A stretch of DNA of 64,000 nt from Actinoplanes flavus (GTDB taxonomy: Bacteria; Actinomycetota; Actinomycetes; Mycobacteriales; Micromonosporaceae). The stretch spans positions 177,241-241,240 of the forward strand of contig NZ_JAGFNS010000005.1 of the NCBI RefSeq assembly GCF_017592555.1. The letters are read 5' to 3'. The translations under genes were made by a program, and so were the position numbers. Positions 52,987 through 61,314 of this stretch are shown piece after piece. The notes under the pieces are model-generated. The model saw only the letters and a list, made by a program, of their open reading frames with translations. It had not been told where the DNA came from and did no database searches. Position 1 is the stretch's first letter. Each line of letters starts with the position of its first letter.

Positions 52987-53931
52987 CTAGCTGACGGACA
53001 GCGGCGTCCAGGCCAGGCCGTACCCGTGGCCCTCGCGCAGATTGTGGAAGTCGCGGACCACCTCACCCAGCGCGGACGGCTCGATCACGGTCCGCCCGGG
53101 CGGCCGGTTGCGCAGATCGGTGTACGGCACCTCGTCGAGCAACCACACCTCGGCCGGCCGCCGTGCCCCGAACCGGACCCGCACCGTCCCGGACTCGCAC
53201 GGGTCGAGCGGCACGATCGCGTAGTACGGCCAGATCGGCTGCCCGGGCGCCAGCGTGACCCGCAGCCAGAACTCGTGCATGTCGCCGGGCCGCATCTTCT
53301 CCGGCAGTTCGAGGACCACCCGCCGGCCGCTGCCGTTGGGTTCCATGGCCCGCACCCGGGCGCCGAACAGCGCGTCCACCGCCGGCGGGCCGACCTCCGC
53401 GGGGGACTCCGGCAGGCCGATCCGGATCACGATCTCGTCTATCTCGCGGGTGGCCACGATGGTGCGCATCTCATACAGCTCGGGTGTCGCGGTGTCCAGC
53501 CGGAACAGGGCCCGCAGCGACGACACCCGCCAGCCGGAGCCGTTCGCCGGGTCGGCGGGCGGCTCCGGGGTCTTCTCGCCGGCCTGGGCCATCAGCGCCA
53601 CCGCGTCGTCGATGCGCCGCCGGGCGGTGCGCACCGACACGTTCTGGAGGTCGGCCAGGCGCTGCTCGCGGTCCAGGAGGGTGGGGAAGCGGGAGTCGCG
53701 GTCCAGCGCGAACGCGAGCATGGCGGCCTGCCGCATGTCCGGCGCCAGGTCGGCGGCGAGTTCCCGCAGCAGCGTCACGACCGCCGCGTGCACCCGGTTC
53801 TCCCGCTCGTGGGTGCCGAGCCGGCAGCGGCGGCGGATCTCCGGCCCGAGGAATCCGCCGAGCCCGAGGCGCTCCACGCCCCGGCCCCGGCGGAGTCTCT
53901 TCAGCTCGTAGTACAGATCGGAGTCGGCCAT
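52987..53931 (-). CDS. HTH-containing protein upstream of cyclase/caspase
   Basis: A 314-residue protein of unknown family. The N-terminal ~110 residues are helical and basic, with a possible helix-turn-helix (LADLQNVSVRTARRRIDDAVALM); the C-terminal two thirds are beta-rich (VVLELPEKMRPGDMHEFWLRVT, YAIVPLDPCESGTVRVRFG). ATG 53931 has a GAAGGA site six nt upstream and was preferred over TTG 53952. A regulator or scaffold of the cyclase-caspase unit. Confidence 0.65.
   Translation of the reverse strand: MADSDLYYELKRLRRGRGVERLGLGGFLGPEIRRRCRLGTHERENRVHAAVVTLLRELAADLAPDMRQAAMLAFALDRDSRFPTLLDREQRLADLQNVSVRTARRRIDDAVALMAQAGEKTPEPPADPANGSGWRVSSLRALFRLDTATPELYEMRTIVATREIDEIVIRIGLPESPAEVGPPAVDALFGARVRAMEPNGSGRRVVLELPEKMRPGDMHEFWLRVTLAPGQPIWPYYAIVPLDPCESGTVRVRFGARRPAEVWLLDEVPYTDLRNRPPGRTVIEPSALGEVVRDFHNLREGHGYGLAWTPLSVS
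52991..53001 (-). promoter_or_regulatory. island element, 8 nt before the cyclase-like gene
   Basis: On the minus strand CTGTCCGTCAG is followed by 8 nt and ATG 52982. It overlaps the last codons (Leu-Ser-Val-Ser) of the upstream HTH gene, so the element is conserved although it lies inside coding sequence. It implies an internal promoter within the operon. Confidence 0.65.
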
Positions 53932-54124
53932 GGTCGTCCTTCGGCTATACAACAGACTGACCGTAGTGCATATTTGTGTCGGCTAGCACACCGCCGGTGA
54001 CCGTGATCCCGGAAAACTACGGATTGTCATCGAGTTGAGAACGTCCTCGATGGCCAGTGCGACGGCCAGAAACATGGCCACTGAGTTGCCGCGATCCGGA
54101 TTTCCCAGAGTCCAGTATGGGCCG

Positions 54125-55189
54125 ATGATCTGGGGGGATAGGGTCACAGAGAGTTACACTACGAATGCTGGGCCGGGCCGGACACGGATCCCGCGCCAGC
54201 GGCGCAGCACGGCCGCCGACCGGGCCCGCCTGCGCCGCCTCGCCGAGGCGGGCCTGCTGGGCGCCCTGTCCCAGGAGGAACGACGGCGACTGCTTCCGGC
54301 CGCTTACGAGCTGGCCTATCCGATCGTCTACGACGTGATCACCCGTCGCATCGCCCGCAACCGGGGGCACAACGCCTGTAGTCACGGGCTGCGGCACATG
54401 GAGGACTCCTGCCTGGACGGCTTTCACGATGATCTCGAAGCGGTGGCCGAGCACCTGCTCGCCGTCACCCAGCCGATCACTGACCTGGAGGGCTGGCTGG
54501 CCCGCCGCGCGCAGAACGCCGCCATCGACGGCCACCGGCGGCGGCGCGGCGAACAGGGCGCCCTCCAGCGGCCGCGGATGACCAAGGCGCTCGCCGAGGG
54601 CCTCGGCGATCCGTGGCTGTGCGAGCTGGCCCTCAAGATCCTCACCTGGGTGGGCCTGCCGGGCGGTGTCGGCGTCACCGTGTGGCCACTGGACAGCTGG
54701 GCCCGCGATCGCGCCGACCACACTGGCGACCACCGGGGCAGCACCCCGGCCCGGGTGCAGGCCGACATCGACCGGGTCCTCGCGGTGATGCGCCGCCGCC
54801 CCGACTGGTACGAGCGCAACGTCGAACGCCCTTTGGGCCGCAAGACCACCCCGGTCGCCGGCTCGCCGGGGGAGCGGGCCGGCGAACCCCGCCCGCTGCT
54901 GGTGCTCGACGCGGCCGAGGCCGGCGAGGCCCGGTTCGCGGACCTGGCCGCCGTCGCCGTCGAAGCGATTCGGGCCGGGCTGAACCGGGAGGAGGACCCG
55001 ACCGTCACCGTGGTCACCGTCCTCACCACGCTGTTCCTCGACGGCAGCGGCGCCGACGAGATCGACCGCGCCCCGGGCGGCGGCACGTCGGCATCCGCCG
55101 AGGACCGGCTGTCAGCCGTGCTCGGCGATCCCGCCGCCGTCACCGCCCTGGTCCAGCGGGTCCTGCGGATCGTGCGCGGGCCCGGATAG
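54125..55189 (+). CDS. sigma-region-2-like protein, paralogue 2
   Basis: A 354-residue paralogue of the protein at 47995. AAYELAYPIVYDVITRRIA, RNRGHNACSHGL, CLDGFHDDLEAVAEHLL and LEGWLARRAQNAAID with GHRRRRG are the conserved core; the last resembles sigma region 2.4. ATG 54125 was chosen because it aligns with the start of the paralogue; other in-frame starts (54035, 54050) lie upstream and none has a good ribosome site. Divergent from the HTH gene, closing the island. Confidence 0.65.
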   Translation: MIWGDRVTESYTTNAGPGRTRIPRQRRSTAADRARLRRLAEAGLLGALSQEERRRLLPAAYELAYPIVYDVITRRIARNRGHNACSHGLRHMEDSCLDGFHDDLEAVAEHLLAVTQPITDLEGWLARRAQNAAIDGHRRRRGEQGALQRPRMTKALAEGLGDPWLCELALKILTWVGLPGGVGVTVWPLDSWARDRADHTGDHRGSTPARVQADIDRVLAVMRRRPDWYERNVERPLGRKTTPVAGSPGERAGEPRPLLVLDAAEAGEARFADLAAVAVEAIRAGLNREEDPTVTVVTVLTTLFLDGSGADEIDRAPGGGTSASAEDRLSAVLGDPAAVTALVQRVLRIVRGPG

Positions 55190-55336
55190 CAACCGTTCGA
55201 GAGCGCGGCGGCGGTCGGCGGCGAACTCCCCGACCTCCGCCGCGTCGTGCTGTTCGAGGGCGACACGGGCGGCCTCCGCCAGCGCCTCCTCGAGAAGACG
55301 CCGGATCCGCTCCTCCTGCCCCGGGGTGAGTTCCAT
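55112..55336 (-). CDS. possible small helical protein
   Basis: A 74-residue open frame that starts MELTPGQEERIRRLLEEALA and is amphipathic for its first half; the rest overlaps the 3' end of the sigma-like gene on the other strand by 78 bases. No ribosome site is apparent. It could be real or a chance frame. Confidence 0.3.
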   Translation of the reverse strand: MELTPGQEERIRRLLEEALAEAARVALEQHDAAEVGEFAADRRRALERLLSGPAHDPQDPLDQGGDGGGIAEHG

Positions 55337-55458
55337 GAGAGGGCTACCGGTCGCGATCTTCGATCATGAACAAATGATGACTGATCATCCCGGCCTCTTC
55401 TCATACCGTCTGCGGCGCACACCTAGAACTGGCGGACGGGACGGCGGGCGAAGCGGGA

Positions 55459-56064
55459 TCAGGCCGTGCGGACCACCTCGGCGAGCCGCGCCAGCGCCTC
55501 CGTGCCGGACAGATGCCCCCGGTGCAGCACGGTCAGATCCTCCACGGCACACGCGGGCGGCGTGCACCCGCCCGCCCGCGCCAGCGCCGGCCGCCGCCTG
55601 GCCCACCCGGCCACCGCGGTGGTCAGCACCCGCTCCATCTCACCGACCGGCATCCGGTCGCTGAGCTGCCGCATCGCCTCCTGCCGACAGTCCCAGAACG
55701 ACCACACCTTGGTCTCGTCGAGCAGCTGCTCCACCGGGTCGGTCCGCAGGTACCGCAGCGCGATCTCGATCACCCCGGGCCGCCCGTCCCCGATCAGGTC
55801 GTCGACCATCCGGTGCCGCGCGTGCCCGCCCGCCACCTCGTAGAACGTGCTCCGCGACCCGCGCGGCCCGGCCTGCTCCACGATGCTCTTCCAGGTCAGC
55901 TCGGCCGGCGCGTCCAGCAGCGCCTCCGCCGCCCGGTAGTAGATCTGCCGGGTGTGCCAGTGATTACGCCGCGGGGCGGTGTTGCCGGCCAGCCGCCGGA
56001 CCCACCCACCGACGGCCGTCCCGTCGAGCTCAGCGACCGTCTCGGTCCGGGCACCCATCGTCAT
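55459..56064 (-). CDS. TetR-like regulator
   Basis: A 201-residue protein with a helix-turn-helix near residues 50-78 (ELTWKSIVEQAGPRGSRSTF, YEVAG) of the TetR form, preceded by an extra ~30 residues. The C-terminal domain has several cysteines and a CTPPACAVEDLTVLHRGHL segment. ATG has a GGAG site six nt upstream. Target unknown. Confidence 0.65.
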   Translation of the reverse strand: MTMGARTETVAELDGTAVGGWVRRLAGNTAPRRNHWHTRQIYYRAAEALLDAPAELTWKSIVEQAGPRGSRSTFYEVAGGHARHRMVDDLIGDGRPGVIEIALRYLRTDPVEQLLDETKVWSFWDCRQEAMRQLSDRMPVGEMERVLTTAVAGWARRRPALARAGGCTPPACAVEDLTVLHRGHLSGTEALARLAEVVRTA

Positions 56065-56254
56065 CGGTCGCTCCGATCGGCTCGGCGAGGCGTTCCTGTG
56101 GCCGATTCTGTCCGTCCGGGAAGATCAACTTAAGCCCCTGTTGGACCGTTTCCACCCCGCTGTCCGGTTGCGCTCCGCGCGCATCACCCTTCAGAGCGTC
56201 TCCGGTACGCCGACCCGTACCCGATCGTGCCGGCCCGCGAGGCGCTGCCGTCCG

Positions 56255-56911
56255 CTACTTCTTCTTCTTTTTGCCCTTCTTGCCGCCGGCGGCCGCCGCG
56301 CTGATCAGCGCCGGAGCCCGCTGGGCGTGCTGCTCGACGGTCTGCGAGGCGATCCGCAGGATCTCCGCCTCCCGGCCCGCCTCGGTGAAGTCCTTGCCGG
56401 GCTTGTCCTCGGCGACGAACCGCTCGGTCCGCTCCACCAGTCTCAGCAGGTCGAGGACCGCGCCCGGGTGCCGGCGGCACAGCTGGACCGCGATCCGCAT
56501 CCGTCGCTCCGGGACCTCGGCCAGGTACTCCGGCATCCCGGCCCGCCAGGCCAGCGGGTGCACCAGGTACCCGGCCGGCAGATTGCCCGGACCGCCCAGC
56601 GGCGCCAGGATCAGCAGCCGGTTCACCTGCAGCGGCGGCGACTTCAGCCCGGTGTAGGCCAGCCCGCCCAGCGCCAGCGCCACCGCGATCGTGATCGCCA
56701 GCACCGGATTGCCGGTGCCCAGAGCCAGGACGATCCCGAGCGCCCCCAGGACCAGCCCACCGGCGGCGACCGTCGCGGAGCTGCCGGTGGTGTCGCAGAC
56801 GTTGCGCCGCGCCTCGTCGATGTACTTGCGGATCACCTTGTCCAGCTCTGGATTCACCGGTCTCCACTGGTCGTGGCGCACCGGCATGCCACGCACGGCA
56901 ACCTTCGTCAT
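56255..56911 (-). CDS. membrane protein with poly-lysine tail
   Basis: A 218-residue protein with two adjacent membrane helices (residues ~45-90: VAAGGLVLGALGIVLALG, PVLAITIAVALALGGLAY), a helical cytoplasmic part, and a C-terminal tail GGKKGKKKKK. The tail could bind nucleic acid, phospholipid or ribosomes. Not recognised otherwise. ATG 56911 was chosen as the longer frame runs through the next gene. Confidence 0.7.
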   Translation of the reverse strand: MTKVAVRGMPVRHDQWRPVNPELDKVIRKYIDEARRNVCDTTGSSATVAAGGLVLGALGIVLALGTGNPVLAITIAVALALGGLAYTGLKSPPLQVNRLLILAPLGGPGNLPAGYLVHPLAWRAGMPEYLAEVPERRMRIAVQLCRRHPGAVLDLLRLVERTERFVAEDKPGKDFTEAGREAEILRIASQTVEQHAQRAPALISAAAAGGKKGKKKKK

Positions 56912-57072
56912 GGGGGGTCTTCCTTCCCGAACATCCGTGTCTGGGGCCGGCGGATCGATGTGCCCGGCCACGAAGCGACCGTGCCTCTCCGGCAGCGCCG
57001 CGAAGATCGGCACGGCGCGGGCCGACCTGAGGGCAATTCGCCCCTCACCTGCCGCGACCCCAGCACGAAGGG

Positions 57073-58062
57073 TCAGGAGAGCGGGGCGCTGAACTCCCGC
57101 CCGGTGCCGGGCACCGGCGTCCGCAGCCCCCGGCGGGCCCGCTCGGCACGCACCGCCACGTCGACGACGTCGTAGAGCGCGCCACCCACCGCGACGCAGA
57201 TCGTGATGCCGGTCAGCCAGGCCAGCGGATCCGTGCCGCCCCAGTCCAGGGTGGCGATCCACTCCGGGTTGAAGAACCGCTCGTTCACGGCCAGCCACGT
57301 CACCGGGATCGCGACCATCGCCGCGAGCACCGCGTTCACCACCGCCACCGTGCGGGACCAGGCGCCGCGACGGAACAGCCAGACGGCGTAGACGCCCTCC
57401 AGGATCAACACCCCGATCAGGTACGGCCACCAGAACGACCAGTTCGCCGGGTCCAGCACGGGCACCTCGGTGAACGCGAACTGTTGCAGGATGATGACGG
57501 CGATCACCAGCACCACCCAGCCGAGAGACGCGGCCAGCTGCGCCGGCGTCAGGAAGCCCGGCTCGTAACGCGGCAGATCGTCCAGCGTCCAGGCCCGGCC
57601 CCGCAACTCGCCCCGGGTCACCCCGGTGCGCTCCAGGACCGCGAAGGTCAGCGTCACCCAGAACACCATGTGCGCGCCGGCCGTCAGCGCCGTGCCGACC
57701 GCCGACCCGATCACCTCGCCGACCGTGGCGTCCTCCAGGATCCGGATGACCACCATGACGGCGACCACGATCGGCAGGACGGTGGCGAGCAGCACGACCA
57801 TGAGCCGTTGCCAGGCCGGGTAGAACACCGGGCCGATCAGGTAGCGGGGGCGGTCGGCGTACCCGTCCGCCAGCCGGTCCGGGTCGCCCAGCTCCAGCAG
57901 GGTCTGCTTCACCGCGGCCGCCCGGTCCTGGCCGCCGTCGACCCGGGCGTCCACCGCGTCCTCGATGGACGTGCGCAACTCCCGCTCGATGTCGGAGCGC
58001 TGCCCCTCCGGAACCCGGCGCAGCACGGTGAAGACGTAACGGTCGATGAGGCTGGTGGTCAC
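57073..58062 (-). CDS. permease-prefix/HAAS-type membrane protein
   Basis: A 329-residue protein. The N-terminal ~70 residues (RYVFTVLRRVPEGQRSDIEREL, LLELGDPDRLADGY) are the HAAS/permease-prefix domain typical of genes following PadR; six to seven membrane helices follow. Its GTG start overlaps the PadR stop (GTGA). Such pairs adjust membrane or transport functions, with PadR as the controller. Confidence 0.78.
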   Translation of the reverse strand: MTTSLIDRYVFTVLRRVPEGQRSDIERELRTSIEDAVDARVDGGQDRAAAVKQTLLELGDPDRLADGYADRPRYLIGPVFYPAWQRLMVVLLATVLPIVVAVMVVIRILEDATVGEVIGSAVGTALTAGAHMVFWVTLTFAVLERTGVTRGELRGRAWTLDDLPRYEPGFLTPAQLAASLGWVVLVIAVIILQQFAFTEVPVLDPANWSFWWPYLIGVLILEGVYAVWLFRRGAWSRTVAVVNAVLAAMVAIPVTWLAVNERFFNPEWIATLDWGGTDPLAWLTGITICVAVGGALYDVVDVAVRAERARRGLRTPVPGTGREFSAPLS

Positions 58063-58418
58063 TGCTCACTCCTCGGATCGGTGCCGGCGGGATGGTCGAG
58101 GTCGCCGATCGCCTTGTCCAGCCGCGCCCACTCGTCGCGCAGCGCGGCCGCGATGGCATCGCCCTGCTCGGTGGTGCGGTAGAACTTGCGCGGCCGGGCC
58201 TCTTCGGTGTTCCACTCACTGGTCAGCAGGCCCTGCGTCTCCAGTCGCCGCAGCAGCGGGTAGAGCGTGTTCGCCTCCACCTCGAACCCGGCCGCGCTCA
58301 ACGTTTCGAGCAGCGAGTACCCATACCCCGCCTCGCGGAGAACGGTGAGGCTCGCGACGACGACCGTGCCGCGGCGCAGCTCCTGCAGGTGACCGGAGAG
58401 CGTCGCATCCATTGTCAT
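58059..58418 (-). CDS. PadR-family regulator
   Basis: A 119-residue regulator: winged helix with VLREAGYGYSLLETLSAAGF, ANTLYPLLRRLETQGLL and YRTTEQGDAIAAAL. ATG 58418 begins at the predicted transcription start of the promoter at 58426-58454, so the mRNA is probably leaderless. It controls its operon with the membrane protein downstream. Confidence 0.9.
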   Translation of the reverse strand: MTMDATLSGHLQELRRGTVVVASLTVLREAGYGYSLLETLSAAGFEVEANTLYPLLRRLETQGLLTSEWNTEEARPRKFYRTTEQGDAIAAALRDEWARLDKAIGDLDHPAGTDPRSEQ

Positions 58419-58425
58419 GCCAACC

Positions 58426-58454
58426 ACGATACTGTGTCTCACACACCATCGCAA
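58426..58454 (-). promoter_or_regulatory. promoter of the padR operon
   Basis: On the minus strand TTGCGA (complement of 58449-58454), a 17-base spacer and TATCGT (complement of 58426-58431). Transcription would start near 58419, one base before ATG 58418, giving a leaderless transcript. Confidence 0.55.
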
Positions 58455-58456
58455 CA

Positions 58457-58472
58457 GACACGCTATCGTGTC
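58457..58472. promoter_or_regulatory. palindrome GACACGCTATCGTGTC, likely PadR operator
   Basis: Fourteen of 16 bases are self-complementary. It lies directly upstream of the -35 box, with a related ACGATACTGTGTC stretch overlapping the -10 region, so PadR could bind both sites to block the promoter. Confidence 0.5.
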
Positions 58473-58616
58473 CGCGCCCACCTGTGCGCCCTCGCCGCCG
58501 ACCTGCTGAAGTCGGCGGTCCGACACATGCCTGGCACGAGTCCGTGAGAGGCGTGAGCCGGACTCACTAGTAGGCTCTCGCCTGGTTTTCCGAAAGGCAC
58601 AGGCAGAGGGACGGAT

Positions 58617-59081
58617 ATGAGTGACGAGGCCGAATTCCACGCCGACCGGACGCAGGAGTTCTACCTGCCGGCCGTGGTTCCGGCCGTGCCACCGCAGCAC
58701 GGCGGGGCCGAGGTCATCGAGGTGGCCGCCTACCGCGGCGACACCAAGTTCGAGCGCGAGGTGATCGAGAAGATCGCCGCCTCCGCGGCCAAATCCGTTC
58801 CCGGCGTCGCCGAACTCGGCGGCGACGTGGCCCGCTTCTTCAACTCGGTGCTCGACAAGATCGGTTTGGACAAGGTCGGCGACGCCACCCGCGGCGTCTG
58901 GGCCAAGGTGGACGGCACCGACGTGGAGATCACCGTCATCCTGGTGATCAACGCGGGCGAGGTGGTCTCCGACGTGACCGCCAACGTCCGCCACGAGGTC
59001 ATCGAGGCCGTCGAACGGTACGGTCTGCACGTCAGCGACTGCACCGTCAAGGTCGACGACATCCGCCTGCCGGAGGCCTGA
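58617..59081 (+). CDS. Asp23/Gls24-family stress protein
   Basis: A 154-residue protein with the Asp23/Gls24 signature: EREVIEKIAASAAKSVPGVAEL, then VDGTDVEITVILVINAGEVVSDV and NVRHEVIEAVERYGLHVSDC. The family is associated with cell-envelope stress and localises at the membrane. ATG has a GGCAGAGGGACGG leader with a purine-rich ribosome site. Single gene, divergent from padR. Confidence 0.85.
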   Translation: MSDEAEFHADRTQEFYLPAVVPAVPPQHGGAEVIEVAAYRGDTKFEREVIEKIAASAAKSVPGVAELGGDVARFFNSVLDKIGLDKVGDATRGVWAKVDGTDVEITVILVINAGEVVSDVTANVRHEVIEAVERYGLHVSDCTVKVDDIRLPEA

Positions 59082-59156
59082 CCCCGGAATCGCCCGGTGA
59101 GGGGTCCCGGCGGCCGGTAGTGTCGGTTCGTCGGCGGCCGTTCACCGGGAGGGGCG

Positions 59157-59747
59157 ATGATCACCGTTCCGGCGGGCAGCAGCCTCACCATGCGCTGCCC
59201 CGACACCCAGCCCATCGTCCTCGTCTCGCTGGCCGAGGTGAGCGCGCCGTTCCTCGCCGAACTCCCGCCCATCCCGGTGCTCAGCCTGGACGGCCCCGGA
59301 GTCCGCCGCATCGGCGTCCTCGAACTGGTCACCGCCTCCGGCGTCACCTGGGTCGAGGCCGAACTGCGCAACGATCAGCTCACCGTCATCGGCGACGCCC
59401 CCACCGACGTGGTCCAGCGCCGGGCCGCCGCCCGCCGCCCCGGCAACTACCCGGCCATCGGCACCGCCGAGATCGAGACCATCGACGGCCGCCAGCGGAT
59501 CCCGATCACCGGCCGGGTGGAGGACATCTCCACCGACGGCCTCCTGCTGAGAGCCACCGCCGACGACAACCTGCCCGCCCTGCCGTACGGCATCGAGCGC
59601 ACCCTCCTGCACATCACCATGCCGTGGGGCGAGATGACGGCCACCATCACCACCGTCGACCAGCGAGCCGACCTGCTACGAGGCACCTTCGAGTGGATAG
59701 ACCCCAGCGGAGCCACCGAACTGGCCCGGTTCTGCCTGGGCCGCTGA
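59157..59747 (+). CDS. PilZ-domain protein (cyclic-di-GMP receptor candidate)
   Basis: A 196-residue protein with a PilZ domain in the second half: the RxxxR arginines in QRRAAARRPG and the DxSxxG motif EDISTDGLLL. The N-terminal half is a beta-rich YcgR-N-like part. GGGAGGGG ribosome site. It could read the cyclic-di-GMP made by the membrane GGDEF-EAL protein at 18 kb, although the two genes are far apart. Confidence 0.8.
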   Translation: MITVPAGSSLTMRCPDTQPIVLVSLAEVSAPFLAELPPIPVLSLDGPGVRRIGVLELVTASGVTWVEAELRNDQLTVIGDAPTDVVQRRAAARRPGNYPAIGTAEIETIDGRQRIPITGRVEDISTDGLLLRATADDNLPALPYGIERTLLHITMPWGEMTATITTVDQRADLLRGTFEWIDPSGATELARFCLGR

Positions 59748-59761
59748 GGCGCCGGCCAGGA

Positions 59762-60673
59762 TCAGGTGCGGCTTCGCAGTTCGGATTCGTGGAGATCCGG
59801 GCGGCCGCCGGGATGACGGACCGTGACCCCGGCCGCGGCCACGGCATAGCGTGCCGCCTCCTCCGGCGGCCGGCCGCGCAGCAGGGCGGCGGTCAGCGCC
59901 GCGGTGAGCGCGTCCCCGGCCCCGGTGGTGTCGACCGTCTTCTCGTCGGTGAGCGGCACCAGCAGGTGGCCGTCGCGCCACACGAACAGGTTGCCGCCGG
60001 AAACGCCGAGGGCCAGCAGCCCCGGACCGGAGCGCATGAGACGGCGGGCGGCCGCCAGCAGGGCGTCCGGATCGTCATCGGGGCAGCCGGTGAGCGACCG
60101 GGCCTCGTGGGCGTCGGCCCGCAGCACGTCGGCGGCCGCGAGCAGGGCATCTCGTTCCGGGCCGGGCTCGGGCGCGCCGTCGAGGACGACCAGTGCGCCG
60201 GCGTCGCGGCCCAGGCGGGCGGCGGCCAGGGCGGCCCGCGGCGGCTGCTGAAGTTGGACGAGGACGGCTTCCGCCGTACCGATGAGGTCTGCGGCCCGGC
60301 TGACGTCGGCCTCGGTCAGCAGCATCGGTGGGGGCAGATGTTGCAGATAGCGCCACCCGCCGGAAGCGTCGAGGGCCTCCACGATCAGGCCGGTCGGCGC
60401 CCCGTCGCGGCGGACCACCCGGGACACGTCGACGCCGTCGCGGCGGGCCTGGTCGAGTAGTTCGCCGCCGGCCCGATCGGTGCCGCAGACCGCCACCAGG
60501 GCGGGGGACATGCCGAGCTGGGCGAGCGCGACCGCCTGGTTGGCGCCCTTGCCGCCGAGCATCTCGCGTCGCAGGTCGGCGTCCGCGGACTGCCCGGCCG
60601 CGGGCATCTCGTCGACGCGCAGCACCAGGTCCCGGGCGAGTTGGCCGGCGACGACGGTTCGTGGGTGGGGCAC
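59762..60673 (-). CDS. PfkB-family sugar kinase (ribokinase-like)
   Basis: A 303-residue kinase with both PfkB signatures: EMLGGKGANQAVALAQLG (residues ~38-55) and VDTTGAGDALTAALTAAL (~247-264), where the Asp of GAGD is the catalytic base. Likely phosphorylates ribose or a related sugar. GTG start. Downstream of the RDD gene but separated by a hairpin. Confidence 0.88.
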   Translation of the reverse strand: MPHPRTVVAGQLARDLVLRVDEMPAAGQSADADLRREMLGGKGANQAVALAQLGMSPALVAVCGTDRAGGELLDQARRDGVDVSRVVRRDGAPTGLIVEALDASGGWRYLQHLPPPMLLTEADVSRAADLIGTAEAVLVQLQQPPRAALAAARLGRDAGALVVLDGAPEPGPERDALLAAADVLRADAHEARSLTGCPDDDPDALLAAARRLMRSGPGLLALGVSGGNLFVWRDGHLLVPLTDEKTVDTTGAGDALTAALTAALLRGRPPEEAARYAVAAAGVTVRHPGGRPDLHESELRSRT

Positions 60674-60713
60674 GCGCAGGCCGTACCCCTCGAAGAACGA
60701 CGCAAACAGCGAG

Positions 60714-60750
60714 ACGGCCCGCCCAGCGCGACCAGCGCCGGGCGGGCCGT
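60714..60750 (-). terminator. hairpin after the RDD gene
   Basis: Eleven-base arms ACGGCCCGCCC and GGGCGGGCCGT with a 15-base loop, between the RDD stop (60767) and the kinase start (60673), both on the minus strand. Confidence 0.65.
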
Positions 60751-60766
60751 CAGGCCATCAGCCGAT

Positions 60767-61288
60767 TCAGCGGGTGACGACAGTGCTGACGATCTTGTCA
60801 GCGAGGGTCTGCCGCTTCGCGTCCCACAGCGGGAACAGGAAGCCGATGTAGCAGATGATGGCGTCGATGAAGTGCGCGAGGTCACGCAGGAACGCCTTGC
60901 CGGCGCCGATCGGCTGACCCGAGTTGGCGTCGACCAGCGTGAGGCCCAGCGCCTTCTTGCCCCAGCTCTGCCCGGTCTTGCCGGCCTGGAACCACCGGTT
61001 GTAGCCCTGCACGCCGATCGCCAGCAGCAGGAAGATCCAGTAGAAGGCGTTGACCGTGGGCAGGCCGTTCTCGTCGGTGCCCTGGCCCAGCACGGAGGCG
61101 AGGATGCTGAACGGCGCCACGATGATGGCGTCGATCAGGTAGGCGCCGACGCGCTGGCCCCAGTTGGCGTAGTTGACGGCCGGGGCGCCGTAGGCGCCGG
61201 CGCCACCGTAGGGCGCGCCACCGTACGGCGGGGGCGGCGGGACCTGGTTGCCGTACGGGTCGTTCGGGGGCGGAGGCGGGTAGCTCAT
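60767..61288 (-). CDS. RDD-family membrane protein
   Basis: A 173-residue protein with a proline/glycine/tyrosine-rich N-terminus (~40 residues, PPPPPYGGAPYGG) and an RDD domain: WGQRVGAYLIDAIIVAPFSI, GQSWGKKALGLTLVD and FLRDLAHFIDAIICYIGFLF. About three membrane helices. ATG 61288 with an AAGGAAACG site. It follows the DUF2752 gene by 26 bases and probably shares its mRNA. Confidence 0.85.
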   Translation of the reverse strand: MSYPPPPPNDPYGNQVPPPPPYGGAPYGGAGAYGAPAVNYANWGQRVGAYLIDAIIVAPFSILASVLGQGTDENGLPTVNAFYWIFLLLAIGVQGYNRWFQAGKTGQSWGKKALGLTLVDANSGQPIGAGKAFLRDLAHFIDAIICYIGFLFPLWDAKRQTLADKIVSTVVTR

Positions 61289-61314
61289 ATTCGTTTCCTT
61301 CGTAGGGGGTCGGC

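Noticed and set aside
56108..56118. CTGTCCGTCCG, a one-mismatch match to the island element
   Set aside because: It reads toward no plus-strand gene, is not at 8 nt from a start, and lies outside the island; probably chance.
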